Of a stretch of DNA of 64,000 bases, positions 35,992 to 47,800 are shown in pieces (the first letter of the stretch is position 1; every line of letters starts with the position of its first letter). The notes below the pieces were generated by a model. The model was not told the origin of the DNA. It saw only the letters and a program-made list of their open reading frames with translations, and did not search any database. The stretch is taken from assembly GCA_020310875.1 (NCBI GenBank), contig CM035438.1, positions 100,362,139 through 100,426,138 of the forward strand, given 5' to 3'. Made by a program: the position numbers and the translations under genes. The stretch is from Ceratopteris richardii. Taxonomy: Eukaryota > Streptophyta > Polypodiopsida > Polypodiales > Pteridaceae.

Positions 35992-36517
35992 CGTTATAAA
36001 TTATGGAATGTATTGAACAAGGCATTGTTGGAGTGTTAATTTACTAATGTATTAATGTGTTTTTGTGTTTTTGATATAGTCGTTGAAGGTTCGTGAGGGC
36101 ATGAAAGGCATGAAAGGGCAGACATCAATAATCCAACTTTAGGGCCAACATCAATAATCCCACTTATAATTTACTTTGTAAATAAACCCGCATAGAAGGT
36201 TCTATTGTTATAAACACTTAGAAAAGTAATGGTTAGAATAAGGGTCATTGTAGACTGCAATTTCTAATATTGAAAACAAAGGCTTTCTACGAAAGTTACC
36301 AACTTTTACTTTCACACATGCTTTTTGAAGTCACTCTCATGTAACCACTATTTTGAGATAATAAAAAATTCCTATAAATACATGCACTCTGTGGACTGTC
36401 AAAATAGGGTACATGGGGGGAGATTGCACCCAATATTGCATTCTATCTCGTCTCCTAGCATGTCTATTTTTATATGTGTTTTTCGCATCTCTAACCTTTG
36501 TGTGCATGTGAGCAACA
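35992..36517 (+). repeat. Element J 3' LTR (approximate)
   Basis: It starts at CGTTATAAATT directly after the purine tract, with the first base apparently mutated from T. A TATAAATA box lies near 36374. The likely end is GAGCAACA at 36517, beyond which homology to element E starts within about 15 bases. No second copy. Confidence 0.6.
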
Positions 36518-36530
36518 TCGTGATAATAGA

Positions 36531-36960
36531 TATCCTATGGCCATGTGTCAAACAAATTCAACTACTCATCCTAGCATAGTGGATAGAGGACCCTTCATGA
36601 TAGTCATGCTAAAACAAGGCAACACCCATCAAGAGCTTAGTGCTTTAATTGATTCACATGCTGCGAGTTTTGAGATTAGGTGGTCCCACTATAAAGATCG
36701 GGGACTATAAATGCGTCCAATTGAGGCATACCTCATAGGGCTAGGAGGCATGGAAACCCCTTGCATGGTTGAGGTGGACCTTCCTATCCTCATATATGAG
36801 ATAACCATGACTCTGAAAACTCCTAGTGTGCCATGATGAAGATCTAATAGAACCCTTAATCCTTGGCCAAGATTGGTTATATGATCACTCAATGGACTTA
36901 AATCTTAGGAAATGCTCCCTAAATATTAGAACCTTAGACCAGTAGCCAATGATATCGCTT
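36531..36960 (+). pseudogene. Element E second retropepsin-like domain (PR2), mutated
   Basis: PMAMCQTNSTTHPSIVDRGPF, QELSALIDSHAASFEIRWSHYKD, a stop, then RPIEAYLIGLGGMETPCM and an LILGQDWLYDHS-like block (about 36857-36890) after a frame slip. The catalytic-like DSG is now DSH, so any activity would be lost. Homology to B is close along its length. Confidence 0.75.
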
Positions 36961-38139
36961 GACTTCCCTAACTATACTCTCCTTGAGGAATGTAACCCCA
37001 GGCCATATGGAATGAATACAAAGGAGGACTAGAAGTTTTGACAAATAAGTCAAAGTACCTCTACATCAACCCATGCGAGGTTGACAATGGTTGGCCGCTA
37101 CTCAGAAGACGTCAAGAGATTTTCACCTGGTCTTCCTTTGAACAAGAAGAGGTCACCACCCACCAGATGGGTCAGGTGGACTACATCAGCAGTCAAGTGG
37201 GTTGCATCAACGGAAAAATGGGCACCACAGTCTCTTGTGGCCCATCGTCCACACTTCTTGCGAACCTACCTAGATCTATTGTGCAAAATGCCTCACTTCC
37301 TGATGGGCAAGTCATGCAAGTGTTGGACCTCCCTTCTTTTCCAAAGCAGAGTATCGACCAGATCTCTCAAGCACAACCATAGAGAATTCAACAACTTAGG
37401 AACCTAAGCAGATAACCATGCCAGATGACCCACAGGTGGAAACAATACCAGCATGTCAAGGCAACCAGCACAAAGCAAGTATGGGTGCCAAAAGGTTAGA
37501 AAGCACTAATAGTTTTCAACAGTGTAGGCTATGGTGAGAGAAGTTAAGTTAGAATCAGATTCAACATCCAACCTCCCCTCGAGCTTCTTCTCCATCGACG
37601 AGAACTTGACAAATTTGGATTGCCAAGAAGTACCTAACAAACTGACCCACACCCATGTAGATTTGGGAACCCAAGAACTATCTGTTTGCTCAAAATTTGA
37701 GCCATGTAGCACACATCTCTTCAAAATCACTTCACCCATCAACACCACCACTACCACATTCATCATTTGTACCTCAGCCAAAGAACCAACCCCACTCACC
37801 AACTCTTAGAAAATGGCTGTCAAAACGCATCCAGAATCTTCACACAATCCTTTGTATGACATATAACATCTCACGACTAACCCTTAACATTGTAATAATT
37901 CACCCACAACTAAACCTTGTATAAATTCATCCACACTAACCCACTATCAATTGTAATAACATCTCATCAAAAGAAATGTATGCACTATCTATAGGCTATC
38001 TAGCGACTTGCATTAGTTTCTGAGAAATCACTACATAAACCACCTCACAACACTCGGCTACACGGGTTATGCATCGGTTATGCAAAGGGATTGCAGTCTC
38101 ACTTTATTGGGATCATAATTAATTTCCATACTAATGTAA
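36961..38139 (+). pseudogene. Element E pol tail, decayed
   Basis: Fragments of QMGQVDYISSQVG-type heptads (about 37165-37210) and VLDLPSFPK (about 37320), as in B, and one WVPKG motif (about 37480). From 37810 to 38139 nothing recognisable except the region before the splice site. Confidence 0.55.
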
Positions 38140-38152
38140 TATCCTTTTATAG
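38140..38152 (+). promoter_or_regulatory. Candidate 3' splice site upstream of element E aORF
   Basis: ATCCTTTTATAG ends at 38152, followed by 30 nt to the aORF ATG at 38183. B has the same spacing. Confidence 0.5.
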
Positions 38153-38180
38153 CAGATCATCCACAAACACATCCAGAACA

Positions 38181-38608
38181 TCATGCAAACTGAAGGAGCC
38201 TTTGACGTTGGCACCAACATGCGAGTAGTAAATTTTGGTAATTTGTTAGTTGAGCCTTACCCTTCAATGAAACCACTAGAATTTCAAGGTTTTATGGGAC
38301 CGATGCAAATTGAAGATCCTTCTCTTGGAAGAACCAAAAAGGTACACAATAACTCCCATTGGTTCCAGGGATTAGCAGGACCACATCAAGATCATCATGC
38401 AAACTGAAGGAGCCTTTGAGGCTGGCACCAGCATGCCAGTAGTAAATTTTGGTAATTTGTTAGTTGAGCCTTACCCTGTAATGAAACCACTAGAATTTCA
38501 AGGTTTTATGGGACCGATGCAAATTGAAGATCCTTCTCTTGGAAGAACCAAAAAGGTACACAGTAACTCCCATTGGTTCCAGGGATTAGCAGGACCACTG
38601 GCTGATGC
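38181..38608 (+). repeat. 214-bp direct duplication at the start of the E aORF
   Basis: The first 214 bases of the aORF, beginning at ATGCAAACTGAAGGAGCC, are present at 38183 and again at 38397, about 95 percent identical by eye. Both copies encode the same block (NFGNLLVEPYP, FQGFMGPMQIEDPS, NSHWFQGLAGP). B and D have a single copy. Confidence 0.92.
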
Positions 38609-41345
38609 AAACTATATCTATGATGCAATGATTTGCTTTAGTGGAGACACATGCAAAAGATACCAATTCTTCTCACAAGAATTTGAAGACCTTTAGAATT
38701 TAGAGGAATTACAACCTATTTGGGATAGGGCTGGATTCACAAATTATTTTAGTGCACCACTACTAAAACCATATTTTATCGATGCTTTTATTTGGTGACC
38801 ACTCTTGAACCCACTATTAGGAAGGAATCACCAAGGACATACATTTTGCCCTCACTTGTTACCAAACCCCCTTATAAGAAGTTCTATCTCTCGACTGATC
38901 TCATTCGGGCTATAGTCAAGATCCATGGAACACACACTCCAATGGAAAGAGAGAGGCTCATTCAGAGCCAATGCAAAGGGATGATGTTCTAAACTGGGCA
39001 CATTTTTCTACCATTACACTAGAGCTATCAAAACCACTACATATCTATATGCAGCATTTAACTTTTCCGACTCAAGATCATTTCACGATACCATAGAAGA
39101 AAATTTGTTTTGGGTTGTACTTAGCAAATAGAGGACCTCAAATGATCGATCTTGCTAATTGGATTTGAGACCAGTTGTACTTAGCACAACAATGATGGGC
39201 AAATTAAAGGGTTATCCATGGTTGTTGTGCCATCACCAGAATTGTATACATGTGTTTAGCCTATGACATACCGGTCGAGCGTGCTATGACCAGTGAAGAG
39301 CTAACGCGGTTTAGAGGTACCTCCAAGAAAGCATGTTAATCAAGCAAGGCAAGGGTAGGAAAGTGCATCAGGGGCACAATTCCATGCTTAGAGATCCTTG
39401 AATCACCTTCATCCCAACCATCCCCTCAGCAGTCTCCAACACAACCTCCTGCACGTTTACCTCCGATATGCATTCATCTATCACGTCCCATAGTAAATGA
39501 AGGCACCACTAGTATGGTGTTCACCTTCGAAGCCACCACTCACACTTCCACCTCAGAAGTTAGAGAGACCCCCACCACCACTGGTGCAAAAGCATTCACT
39601 TTTTTTATACCTAACCTCATGGCGGAACCCATCAATCCATGTTTGATTTTGAAATGCAAGATGCATTCTCTATTAGATTTCATTTTTTAGAAGGACAATT
39701 CTTCTCAAAGAACGGCCAAGTTATCCCACTTTGCCACCTGATCAGTAGTGAGAACAGGTAGTTTTAAGCCAAGATAGTAACAGACAACAAAGAAGGTGCC
39801 GATGAAGCAAGCCAAGACATTAAAGATTCTCAAGATGATGACCAGCATGAACAGCAAGAGCAGTACAATAAAGCTCAAGGAGATACTAGCACACATGAAG
39901 AGGACACATTTGAAGCTGTTGCATACACACTGGCAATTCAGAAATTGTATCCCAATATGCAAGCCATATGGACAAGTTGACAGATCTCAAAAGAGGAAAG
40001 TTAGGAAATTCTACAACAAGAACTAGCTAGTGGAGGATTCGAAGCCTCCGTTCTAGAAGGCTTCAACAAATAATAAAATTGATAGGTACAGTAGAGGCAC
40101 TCCATTTCTTAAAGAGGAAGTTATTGCCACAACTCCACCCTCTAGTTGCTCATTTGGAACCCCCCCAGACCTGAATCCCCACCTAAGATTCCAGCGGATG
40201 AAGAACCATTTCCATCCTGGTGGAGGCTACATATGAAGAAGAATATGAACCAAAACCGGCCCTATGCAGACGTGTCACTGTAGAAGGGTAGGATACATTT
40301 GAACTTCCCACTCCAACATGGCTAAAATCAGTTGAAGAGCTCAATCAAACCCATCTAGCATGGGTGGAGGCACAACTCCACACAATGGCCTTAATCAAAG
40401 AATGAATCCTTCAATCACCCTACTTTGCCTAATTAGTGGTACACAAGTATATCGCAATTAATGAGCTCCAATATAAACCTTACTTCATGTACATGGTAGA
40501 ATACCATATGGCGACCCAAAAAGAAACAGGGAAGAAACCCATGCATGCCATGTAGTTTGAACCTGAGGACCTACCCCCAGAGGCTCAACAAGGCAAAATA
40601 TTGTATCCCAATTCGTGCAAGGAACTTCTTCAAGAATATCCTAAAATGATGCATACATGGACCAAGGCCCCCCTACATCTAAAGTACAATTTGTGCTATG
40701 GTCATGTACCATGTCGTTGTTCCTCGACTGCCTTCACCATTAAAGTTCAAAAAAATAGGTAGTGCCAAGATTGGCTGAATTATCCTTATCTCACACTACT
40801 ACGTGGTCCACCTACCATAGGTTACATGATGGCAATGATATGTCATTGGATCCCCAGATTGCACCGTATGGCTGACATAGCAGCACAGATGACCATCAAA
40901 ATATTTACATGATGCAAATAGTGTTTAAAATCTTCCACTATGTTAAAGCACCTCATGTTAACACCCCTGGCTTCAAGCATGGCAATGGAGACCTTGCCTA
41001 TAATATGAGCACAACACCATCAATCAGGGTACGCTATGCATGGCATTGTGAGATTAAATATTTTCCTACCTGATACAAATTGACATTTTAAGATATGTTC
41101 ACCACTGGTTTCTTGGAATATCATTCTGAAGTCTTCATCAACCGACCTACACATCTGCTACAGTTGTTTGCATGCAAACAACTCATGTATTCTACACATT
41201 ATCAGCTCCCACCCTCAGAAAAACCTTAGGCTATCAATCAGGAGAAATTAGAAGCCGATCTAACACAAGGTATTCACATAGCTGAGCACATGCTAGCCCA
41301 GGATCTCTTGCAAACTTATATCACACACCCTACAACAAGGATCTC
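38183..41345 (+). pseudogene. Element E accessory ORF (aORF), heavily decayed
   Basis: Colinear with the D and B aORF: N-terminal part (YQFFSQEFEDL near 38660, INGCCAIT-like near 39215), acidic part (about 39780-39900), an extensively deleted middle (the Pro-rich and coiled-coil parts are mostly missing around 40080-40200), and the C-terminal domain (ELQYKPYFMYMVEY, FEPEDLPPEAQQGK, PLHLKYN, WLNYPYL, GYMMAM) at 40320-41200. Many stops and frameshifts. The start carries the 214-bp duplication. Confidence 0.8.
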
Positions 41346-41360
41346 TTGAGGACAATAGAC

Positions 41361-42045
41361 ATGAGAGGGAGGGGGTGCTAGCAGTGTGTCCGATAGTTGC
41401 CATAGGCATCGACGCAAAGGTAGCATCTAAAGATGGGAATGCAATGAGTTTCAAGGGCTAGACATTTATTTTTTTTCAAGAAATATGCTTTATGATATTC
41501 TCTTCAAACTTCAACTAGTGATTTTCATCACTCTTGTAACATATGTACCATAAAACACCCAATTTTGTATTTAATAGCTCCTTTTTGTGGAAGCCAAGGA
41601 GTCATCAAGCTTGAGGACCCTAGATAGAAGGATCGTACCAATTTTGATTATTTTTAGACCTCATTTGGACCTCCAAATGACTCCGAGAACCTAATTTTTA
41701 ACTATGCCAAACACTAGGTTTGAAACTGGCCAAATCTAGTCTAGAAAATATAAAAAGAACTAGAGAGCTCATTTTTTAGGTTGGTTCATGAGAGATTAAT
41801 GCTATTTTGAGCTTGTAAGAGTGTTTTTGAGTAAGTGAGCTTGTTCTTGACCATCCATTGCTTCTCTCTTGTCTTTATCGTGTGTGTGTGTGTGCATGCA
41901 TGTGTGTGTGCATTCTCATGCTTCTCACCATTACCCTCACTCACCTCATTCATTCATGATCTTCATATCACTCCTATCTCTTTTGTGGATTGACATTAAG
42001 AAGGTGGAGCCTCTTCACGTGATGCTTATCCTTGTCTATACAACA
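41361..42045 (+). repeat. Purine tract and shared LTR of E and E2 (LTR 41376-42045, 670 bp)
   Basis: The purine tract ATGAGAGGGAGGGGG ends at 41375. The LTR starts TGCTAGCAG (TGTTGGCAG in E2) and ends ATACAACA. It has TATAAAAAG near 41749 followed by AGAGAGCTCATTTTT, and a TG tract at 41880-41912. A primer-site remnant, not a target duplication, follows it, so it served as 3' LTR of E and 5' LTR of E2. Confidence 0.88.
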
Positions 42046-42066
42046 CCAAATTTGGTAGTGTTGCCA
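42046..42066 (+). other. Element E2 degenerate primer-binding site
   Basis: CCAAATTTGG then TAGTGTTGCC follows the LTR at the same distance as the tRNA-Asp primer site in D (CCAAATTT, then TGGCGCCGTTGCC). The middle is mutated and the 3' part is lost at the deletion joint. Confidence 0.65.
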
Positions 42067-42931
42067 CACATGCCATGTAGTTTGAACCCAATGTCCTACC
42101 CCTAGAGGCTCGATAAGGCAAAATATTGTAGCCCAATTGGCGCAAGGAACTTCTTCAAGAATATCTTGAGATGATGCATACTTGGACCAAGGCCCCCTGA
42201 CAGCTAAAGTACAATCCGTGCTATGATCCTATACCACCTCGTCCCTCTTGGACTACCTTCACCATTAAAGTTCATAACAATAAGTAGTTCCAAGATTGGC
42301 TAAAGTATCATTATCTCACACCACCATGTGGTCCACCTACCATAGGTTACATGATGGCAACAATATGTCACTGGTTCCCCTGATTGCATCATATGACTGA
42401 CATAGTAGCATAGATGTCCATCAAAATCTTTGACATGATGCAAACAATGTTTAAAATCTTCCACTGTGTTAAAGCACCTTACCTTAACACCCTTGGCTTC
42501 AAGCATGGCAATGGAGACCTCGCCTATGATATGAGCACAATGCCATTGAACACGATATGCTATGCATGGCATTGTTGGATTAAATATTTTCCTACCTGTC
42601 GCAAATTAACATTTGAAGAGATATTCACCATTCGTTTCTCAGAATATCATTCTGAAGTCTTCATCAACTGACCTACACATCTGCTATAGTTGTTTGCATG
42701 CGAACAACGCATGTATTCTACACATTATCAACCCCCACCCTCAGACGAACCTCAGGCTATCAACTCGGAGAAATTAGAAGCTCAGGCTATCAACTCGGAG
42801 AAATTAGAAGCCGCTAGCATGAGGTATTCACATAGCTAAGCACACCCTAGCCGAGGATCTCTTGCAAACTTATATCACACACACCCTACAACAAGAATTT
42901 TTCAGGGATGACAAATGTGAGAGGGAGGGGG
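42067..42931 (+). pseudogene. Element E2 aORF C-terminal fragment and purine tract
   Basis: Starts in the FEP-DLPPEAR block and reads on through the C-terminal domain (LLQEYLEMMHTWTKAP, KYHYLT, GYMMAT, YDMSTMPL, YHSEVF), with several stops. A 30-base tandem duplication (CTCAGGCTATCAACTCGGAG type) lies at about 42751-42810. The purine tract GAGAGGGAGGGGG ends at 42931. Confidence 0.8.
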
Positions 42932-43601
42932 TGTTGGCAGTGCATCCGATAGTAGCCAAAGGCATCGATGCAGAGATAGCATGTAAATATGGGAATGCAG
43001 TGAATTGTGGGGACCATACATCATTTTTTCAAGAAATATGCTTTATGATATTCTCTTCAAACTTCAACTAGTGATTTCCATCACTCTTGTAACATTTGTA
43101 CCAAAAAACACCCACTTTTGTATTTAACAGCTCCATTTTCTGCAACCAGAGGAGTCCTCAAGCTTGAAGACCCTAGATAGAATGATCGTACCAATTTTGG
43201 TTCTTTTTAGACCTCATTTGGACCTCCAAATGACTCTAAGAGCTTAATTTTTAACTATGCCAGACACTAGGTTCAAAACCAGTCAAAGCTAGTCTAGAAC
43301 AATAAAAAGAGTTAGAGAGCTCATTTTGGAGGTTGGTTCATGAGAGATTAGAGCTAGTTTGAGCTTGTAAGATTGTTCTTGAGTAACAGAGCTTCTTGTT
43401 GATCTTCCATCGCTTCTCTCTTATCTCTACCATGTGTGTGCATGCATGTGTGCGTGCATGTGTGTGTGCATTATCATGCTTCTCATGATCACCTTCACTC
43501 ACCTCATTTGTTCATGATCTTCATATCACTCCTATCTCTTCTGTGGATTGACATTAACGAGGCGGAGCTTCTTGACATGGTGCTTATCCTTGTCTAGAAC
43601 A
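42932..43601 (+). repeat. Element E2 3' LTR (670 bp)
   Basis: TGTTGGCAG to CTAGAACA. AATAAAAAGAG near 43303 is the mutated TATA region before TTAGAGAGCTCATTTT. The TG tract is at about 43432-43470. Same length as 41376-42045. Confidence 0.88.
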
Positions 43602-44271
43602 AGAAGAAGTGAATTTCTAAAAATAGAAAAAGAGAAAAATAAAAATAAAAAGAAAAACCAAAATTAGAAACAGAAAGATTGGATTTTCTAAAATTAAAAG
43701 AATAAAAGGAAGATTTTTTAAAAATAGAAACCAAAAAACTAGAAAGATCCAAAGTTCTAGAAAGGAAACCTTGGGAAAACCTACAAATACATGCCTATTC
43801 TTGATTAGCTTTTTCCCATGAATTCTTTTCAGAAACTTTTTGCTCCTCTTCTTTCGTCATTGTTTTATTATGTTCTTCTCTAAGTAAGGGAGCCTGTCTT
43901 CGACATCCACTTTTGATAAATGTCAAGATAGAAAAATGTATTGATAACTTATTATACAATCACTATCAAATAAATTGTGAGTGGATCAATTTATAAGGTA
44001 TTTTTCCAATTGTTATGATTTTGCTCATCAATCATCAGCGCAATGGCAAGGTTTCTAAAGCTATCCATCCCTTAGGTGTAGGGAACTCGAATCTGCATTT
44101 TTGGTTCAAAATTTACAATGATTACATATTACAAATTTAATGGAGAAAGATATTGAAGAAGTATTGGAATGGTAAATATTTTGTAGTAATCTCTCCAACA
44201 ACTTGATTTCTTAAACAATAGCTCGTCATAAATCTATTAACCACACACAACTCATGGATTTTATACCTCAT
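43602..44271. other. Spacer left of element D, A-rich then unassigned
   Basis: 43602-43760 is purine-rich AAAAATAGAAA-type DNA. The rest (with ACAAATACATGCC near 43786) could be a fragment of another LTR, but no terminus or partner is found. The last five bases, CTCAT (44267-44271), are the target duplication of D. Confidence 0.55.
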
Positions 44272-44840
44272 TGTAGCTCAACGATGAGTAGCACCTCCTT
44301 TAATGTCAATCCGGGAAGACGTGAGGATGGTATGAAGACCTCGAGCAAATGGCGGGACAAGTGCGTGAGTGAGAAGCACACTAACATGCACACACATACA
44401 CACACACGCGCACACACGGCAAGACAAAGAGCGAGAATCAATGGAGCTTTTAGATTACTTTCAAAATGCTCTTACAAGTTCGTTTCAATTACAATCTAAC
44501 CTCAAAAATGAGCTCTCTAGCTCTTTTTATAGTTTTTGACTAGCTTTTGGCCCTGTCCAGACCTAGTGTCCGGCCTAGTTAAAAATTAGGTTCCAGGGCT
44601 TATTTGAGGGCTCAAACGAAGTCTAAAAATTATGAAATTTGGTACGATGGTACTTCTAATACTCCTCAAGCTCGAGGACTCCTCGGCTTGCACAAAATGG
44701 AGTCTAATCTACCAAAAACGGGATTTACAATGTTTGTGTAGTGATTAAAATCACTTGGGTTGTACATAATCTATGGGAAAAAATGATCTGGCCTTGTTGC
44801 CGTATTGTGCATGACTCCTTTATTGCTTTGTATGCCAACA
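44272..44840 (-). repeat. Element D 3' LTR (569 bp)
   Basis: TGTAGCTC to GCCAACA. Reads the same as 60865-61433 throughout. The minus-strand TATAAAAAG box lies near 44523-44531, and the CA tract at about 44376-44417. Confidence 0.97.
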
Positions 44841-44851
44841 CTCCCCCCTTC
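44841..44851 (-). other. Element D polypurine tract
   Basis: The minus strand reads AAGGGGGGAG directly before TGTTGGC of the LTR. It overlaps the end of the aORF by no more than a few bases. Confidence 0.9.
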
Positions 44852-47800
44852 CTAGCGTCTGTCGCCCCTGACAGACCTTTGTTCGCGCGGGTGGTCGATG
44901 TAATATTGGATGACATTGGTGGCCAGTTCATGTTCTCCTATCCTTAAGCCTCTTGCTAGATCGGCTTCCAATGCCTCCCAATTTATTGCACCGGGGGTTT
45001 CTGGTTGCGGGGTGGTGTAGTACTCTGAATACATTGCTTGTTCACAAGCAAACAGTTGAAGTAGATGTGTCGGCTTTGGTGCGAAAATCTCCGAGTGGTA
45101 CTCCCAGAAACCTGATCTGAACATTTCTTCGAAGGTCTGTTTGTAGCAGGCGGGGAGGTACTTGATGCGTGCATGCCAAGCGTAAGCCACACGGATACTG
45201 GGGGTGGTGCTCATGTCATACACCAAGTCGTAATTTCCATTGCTAAACCCCGGAAGACGTACCTGTGGTGCGGCTGCATTTCTAAAGGTCTTCAGCACTA
45301 CTTGCATCATATCTAAGATTTTAAGCATCATTTGCGCTTCTACATCTTGCATGGGCTTCAAGCGCGGCATCCAGTGGCGAATGGTCCCCATCATATATGC
45401 TACCGATGGTGGTCCTTGTGGTGGCGCGATGTACGGGTAGTTCAGCCATTCCTTGCATTGCGCATTGTTCTGTACCTTGATATTAAATGCCTTCCACGAC
45501 CTGCGGCGGGGGACTGGACCGTAGCATGGGTTGTACAGGAGGTGCAACGGCGCGTTGTTCCATGTGCGTAGCATTTCTGGATAAGTCTCTAAAAGTTTCT
45601 GCCGCCATATTGGTTGACGAATCTTGCCTTTTCGCACCTCTGGAGGAAGGTCTTCAGGTTGAAATTGGGTCGCAAAAGTAGGAATCTGACCCGTGACTCT
45701 TTGTATTTCTGCATTATAATCAGCCAAGATAATATAATATGGCCTGTACTGGAGTTCCGATGAGAGGATCAGGCGTCTCGATGACAAGTTCTTGAAGTAA
45801 TCTGATTGTAAAACAGTCTCCTCTATGACCCTCATAGCCTGATTTTGCACTACGGTGCGCTCTTCATGCGAGGTCCCTATTTCCTCCACTTGTCGTAACC
45901 ATGGCGGCCGTGGTGCCTCGAACGTGTCCTGCGCTTCTTCTGTTTGTTGGCCTCCTGGGAATGGTTGCGGATCATATTCTTCATCAAACGTTTGTTCCAC
46001 AGGAATTTGCACAACTTCTTCGTCCGTGGGAGCCTCCGGAGGGGAAGATGGCCTCTCATATTGTAGTAGGCGTGTCTGCAATTCAGTTACCTGTTGCTGG
46101 AGATCTTTTATGGCCTCTGCGTCGGAGGGAAGCGAAGCTGCAGAGGGGGTGGTTGGAGGGGCAGCTGTTGGGCCTTGTTGGTGTTCCTGCTTCAGTTGTC
46201 CTAGCTCCTCCGATAGCTTATCATGTGCTTCGAGCAGCGTGGCATAATCTTCCAATATAATCTTGATATTATCGGGGGTCACTGCCTGAAACTTGGATGG
46301 GCTGATGGGTGCCCCCGGTGTGCTCTCAATAGCTGCCTCCAGGTTCTCTTGATTTTGTATTTGCAGACGTCTGTTCTCTTCCTGAGCAGCCGCAAGATGG
46401 CGTTTAAGTAGTGCCATATTTCGCTGAAGTTTTGAGTTGCGTTCCAGCTGTGTCCGTAGGTGACCTTCTACCACCTGCACTGCTTCCTGATCTACGTTCT
46501 GTAGCTGTACCTCCAATATATTGTGGGCTTCTTGGAGGGTGTGGAACTGTGTGTGGAGGCGAGTGTTCTCCTCTTCTAGTACCGCAAGGCGGAGCTGTAG
46601 TGTCGTTGAGTGCTCTTGCAGGCGTGCGTTTTGTTGCTGGAGCTGAATGTAATCTGTTCTTAAATTTGATATACAAGCCAACATGGTGTCCAATGCATTA
46701 CCTATAGATGAGTGGGGGGTGTTTACTGTGGAAGATGCATGGGAAGGGAATTGGGGAAGGGAGACAGTGAATGATGTGTCTACGAAAGTTGTGTGTGTGG
46801 GTGAAATTGGTGGAGGGGGAATGGGAGGAGGTGAAACCGTGGGTGGAGGTGCCGTGGGTGGTGAAATGTCCATACCTTCAGGAGTGGGTGTTAGTGTGGG
46901 GCCTGCCATATACATTGGTATGGTAGGTGGTGTGTGTGTGGAAGTGGTGAATAGATGTGACGTGGGGTGGGGAGCTGAAAAGACAGGGAATGGTTGAGGG
47001 CCTGGTTGAAAAGCCCTAGCAAAGATGTCCTGGAGGGATTGTAGAAATGGAGAGAGGGATATCGGGGGTTGGGGTCGTAAATTTGAGGAGGGCTGAAAGG
47101 GTTGCGTGGTAGCAGGGAAGCCCATGAATGTGGATCTGGGGTCAGGATGATCGGTGGCTGAAGGCATTGGGGATGGTTGTCCTAGGGCAGGCTCGGGAAT
47201 GGTTTCGGTGGGTGGTGTAGTGATGGGGTTTGCGTCAAAGACCGGGTTATCAGTGGTAGAGAATAGGGTGGCACTGGAGATCGGAGTACGGAAGGTGAAG
47301 GTGGGGTCGGTGGGTTGAGCAGTCGATGTGGTTTCCACTGTTTCTCTTCTAGGAGGTGATGGTGGGGGAGTGGATGGTAGTGGTTCGGTGGACTCCTCAT
47401 GGGTGGCGGGGTGCTGTTGACTAGCTGTTTGGGAGGTTGGTGTAGTAGTGGGCTCTTCTGCAACTGTAACGGGAATTTGGATATTTTTACCTGAGCGAGG
47501 TCGTGTCTGGAACCTTCGTGGGTCATATTGAACTGAAGGCCTCTGAATGGCAGTGCGCACAGCTTCTACAACTCCATATGTTTCTGCCATCAATAAGAGA
47601 CCTTCCCTGTACTCTGAGTCAACTCCCGCTTCTTCCAACAACTGAGTCATAAGTACTCTGCTGCTCTGTTCAGTGAGTAACTGCTGCGATCGCACTCTTT
47701 CCATAATCTGATACAGCCTTCGGAGTTCTGTTGTATATGCTGGGGCTTCAGTGGTCTCTTCTTCATATGCTTCTTCTTCTTCCGGGTGTCCGTGTTGTTG

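Larger units (their letters stand above)
33000..36517 (+). mobile_element. Element J: 5'-truncated Ty3/gypsy chromovirus
   Basis: Plus-strand pol from just before RT, through RNase H, integrase and a chromodomain, then purine tract and 3' LTR. Gag, protease, primer site and the 5' LTR are missing. Multiple stops show it is old. It abuts E at 36518, so it probably inserted in E and later lost its 5' part together with the left part of E. Confidence 0.88.
36518..42045 (+). mobile_element. Element E: 3' part of an A/B/D-family Ty3/gypsy element
   Basis: The plus strand begins in the second retropepsin-like domain (homologous to B near 7470) and runs through the pol tail, aORF, purine tract and LTR (41376-42045). 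The LTR is shared with E2. Everything upstream of PR2 is lost at the junction with J. Closest in sequence to B. Confidence 0.88.
41376..43601 (+). mobile_element. Element E2: internally deleted copy sharing an LTR with E
   Basis: LTR (41376-42045), primer-site remnant (42046-42066), then directly the 3' third of the aORF, purine tract and a second LTR (42932-43601). Both LTRs are 670 bp. Gag, pol and most of the aORF are deleted. The LTR-internal-LTR-internal-LTR order without target duplications between copies points to unequal recombination. Confidence 0.88.

Noticed and set aside
46411..46997. ORFs on the plus strand opposite the aORF of D
   Set aside because: Shadow frames of a Pro-rich coding region; no homologous ORF is kept in B or E.
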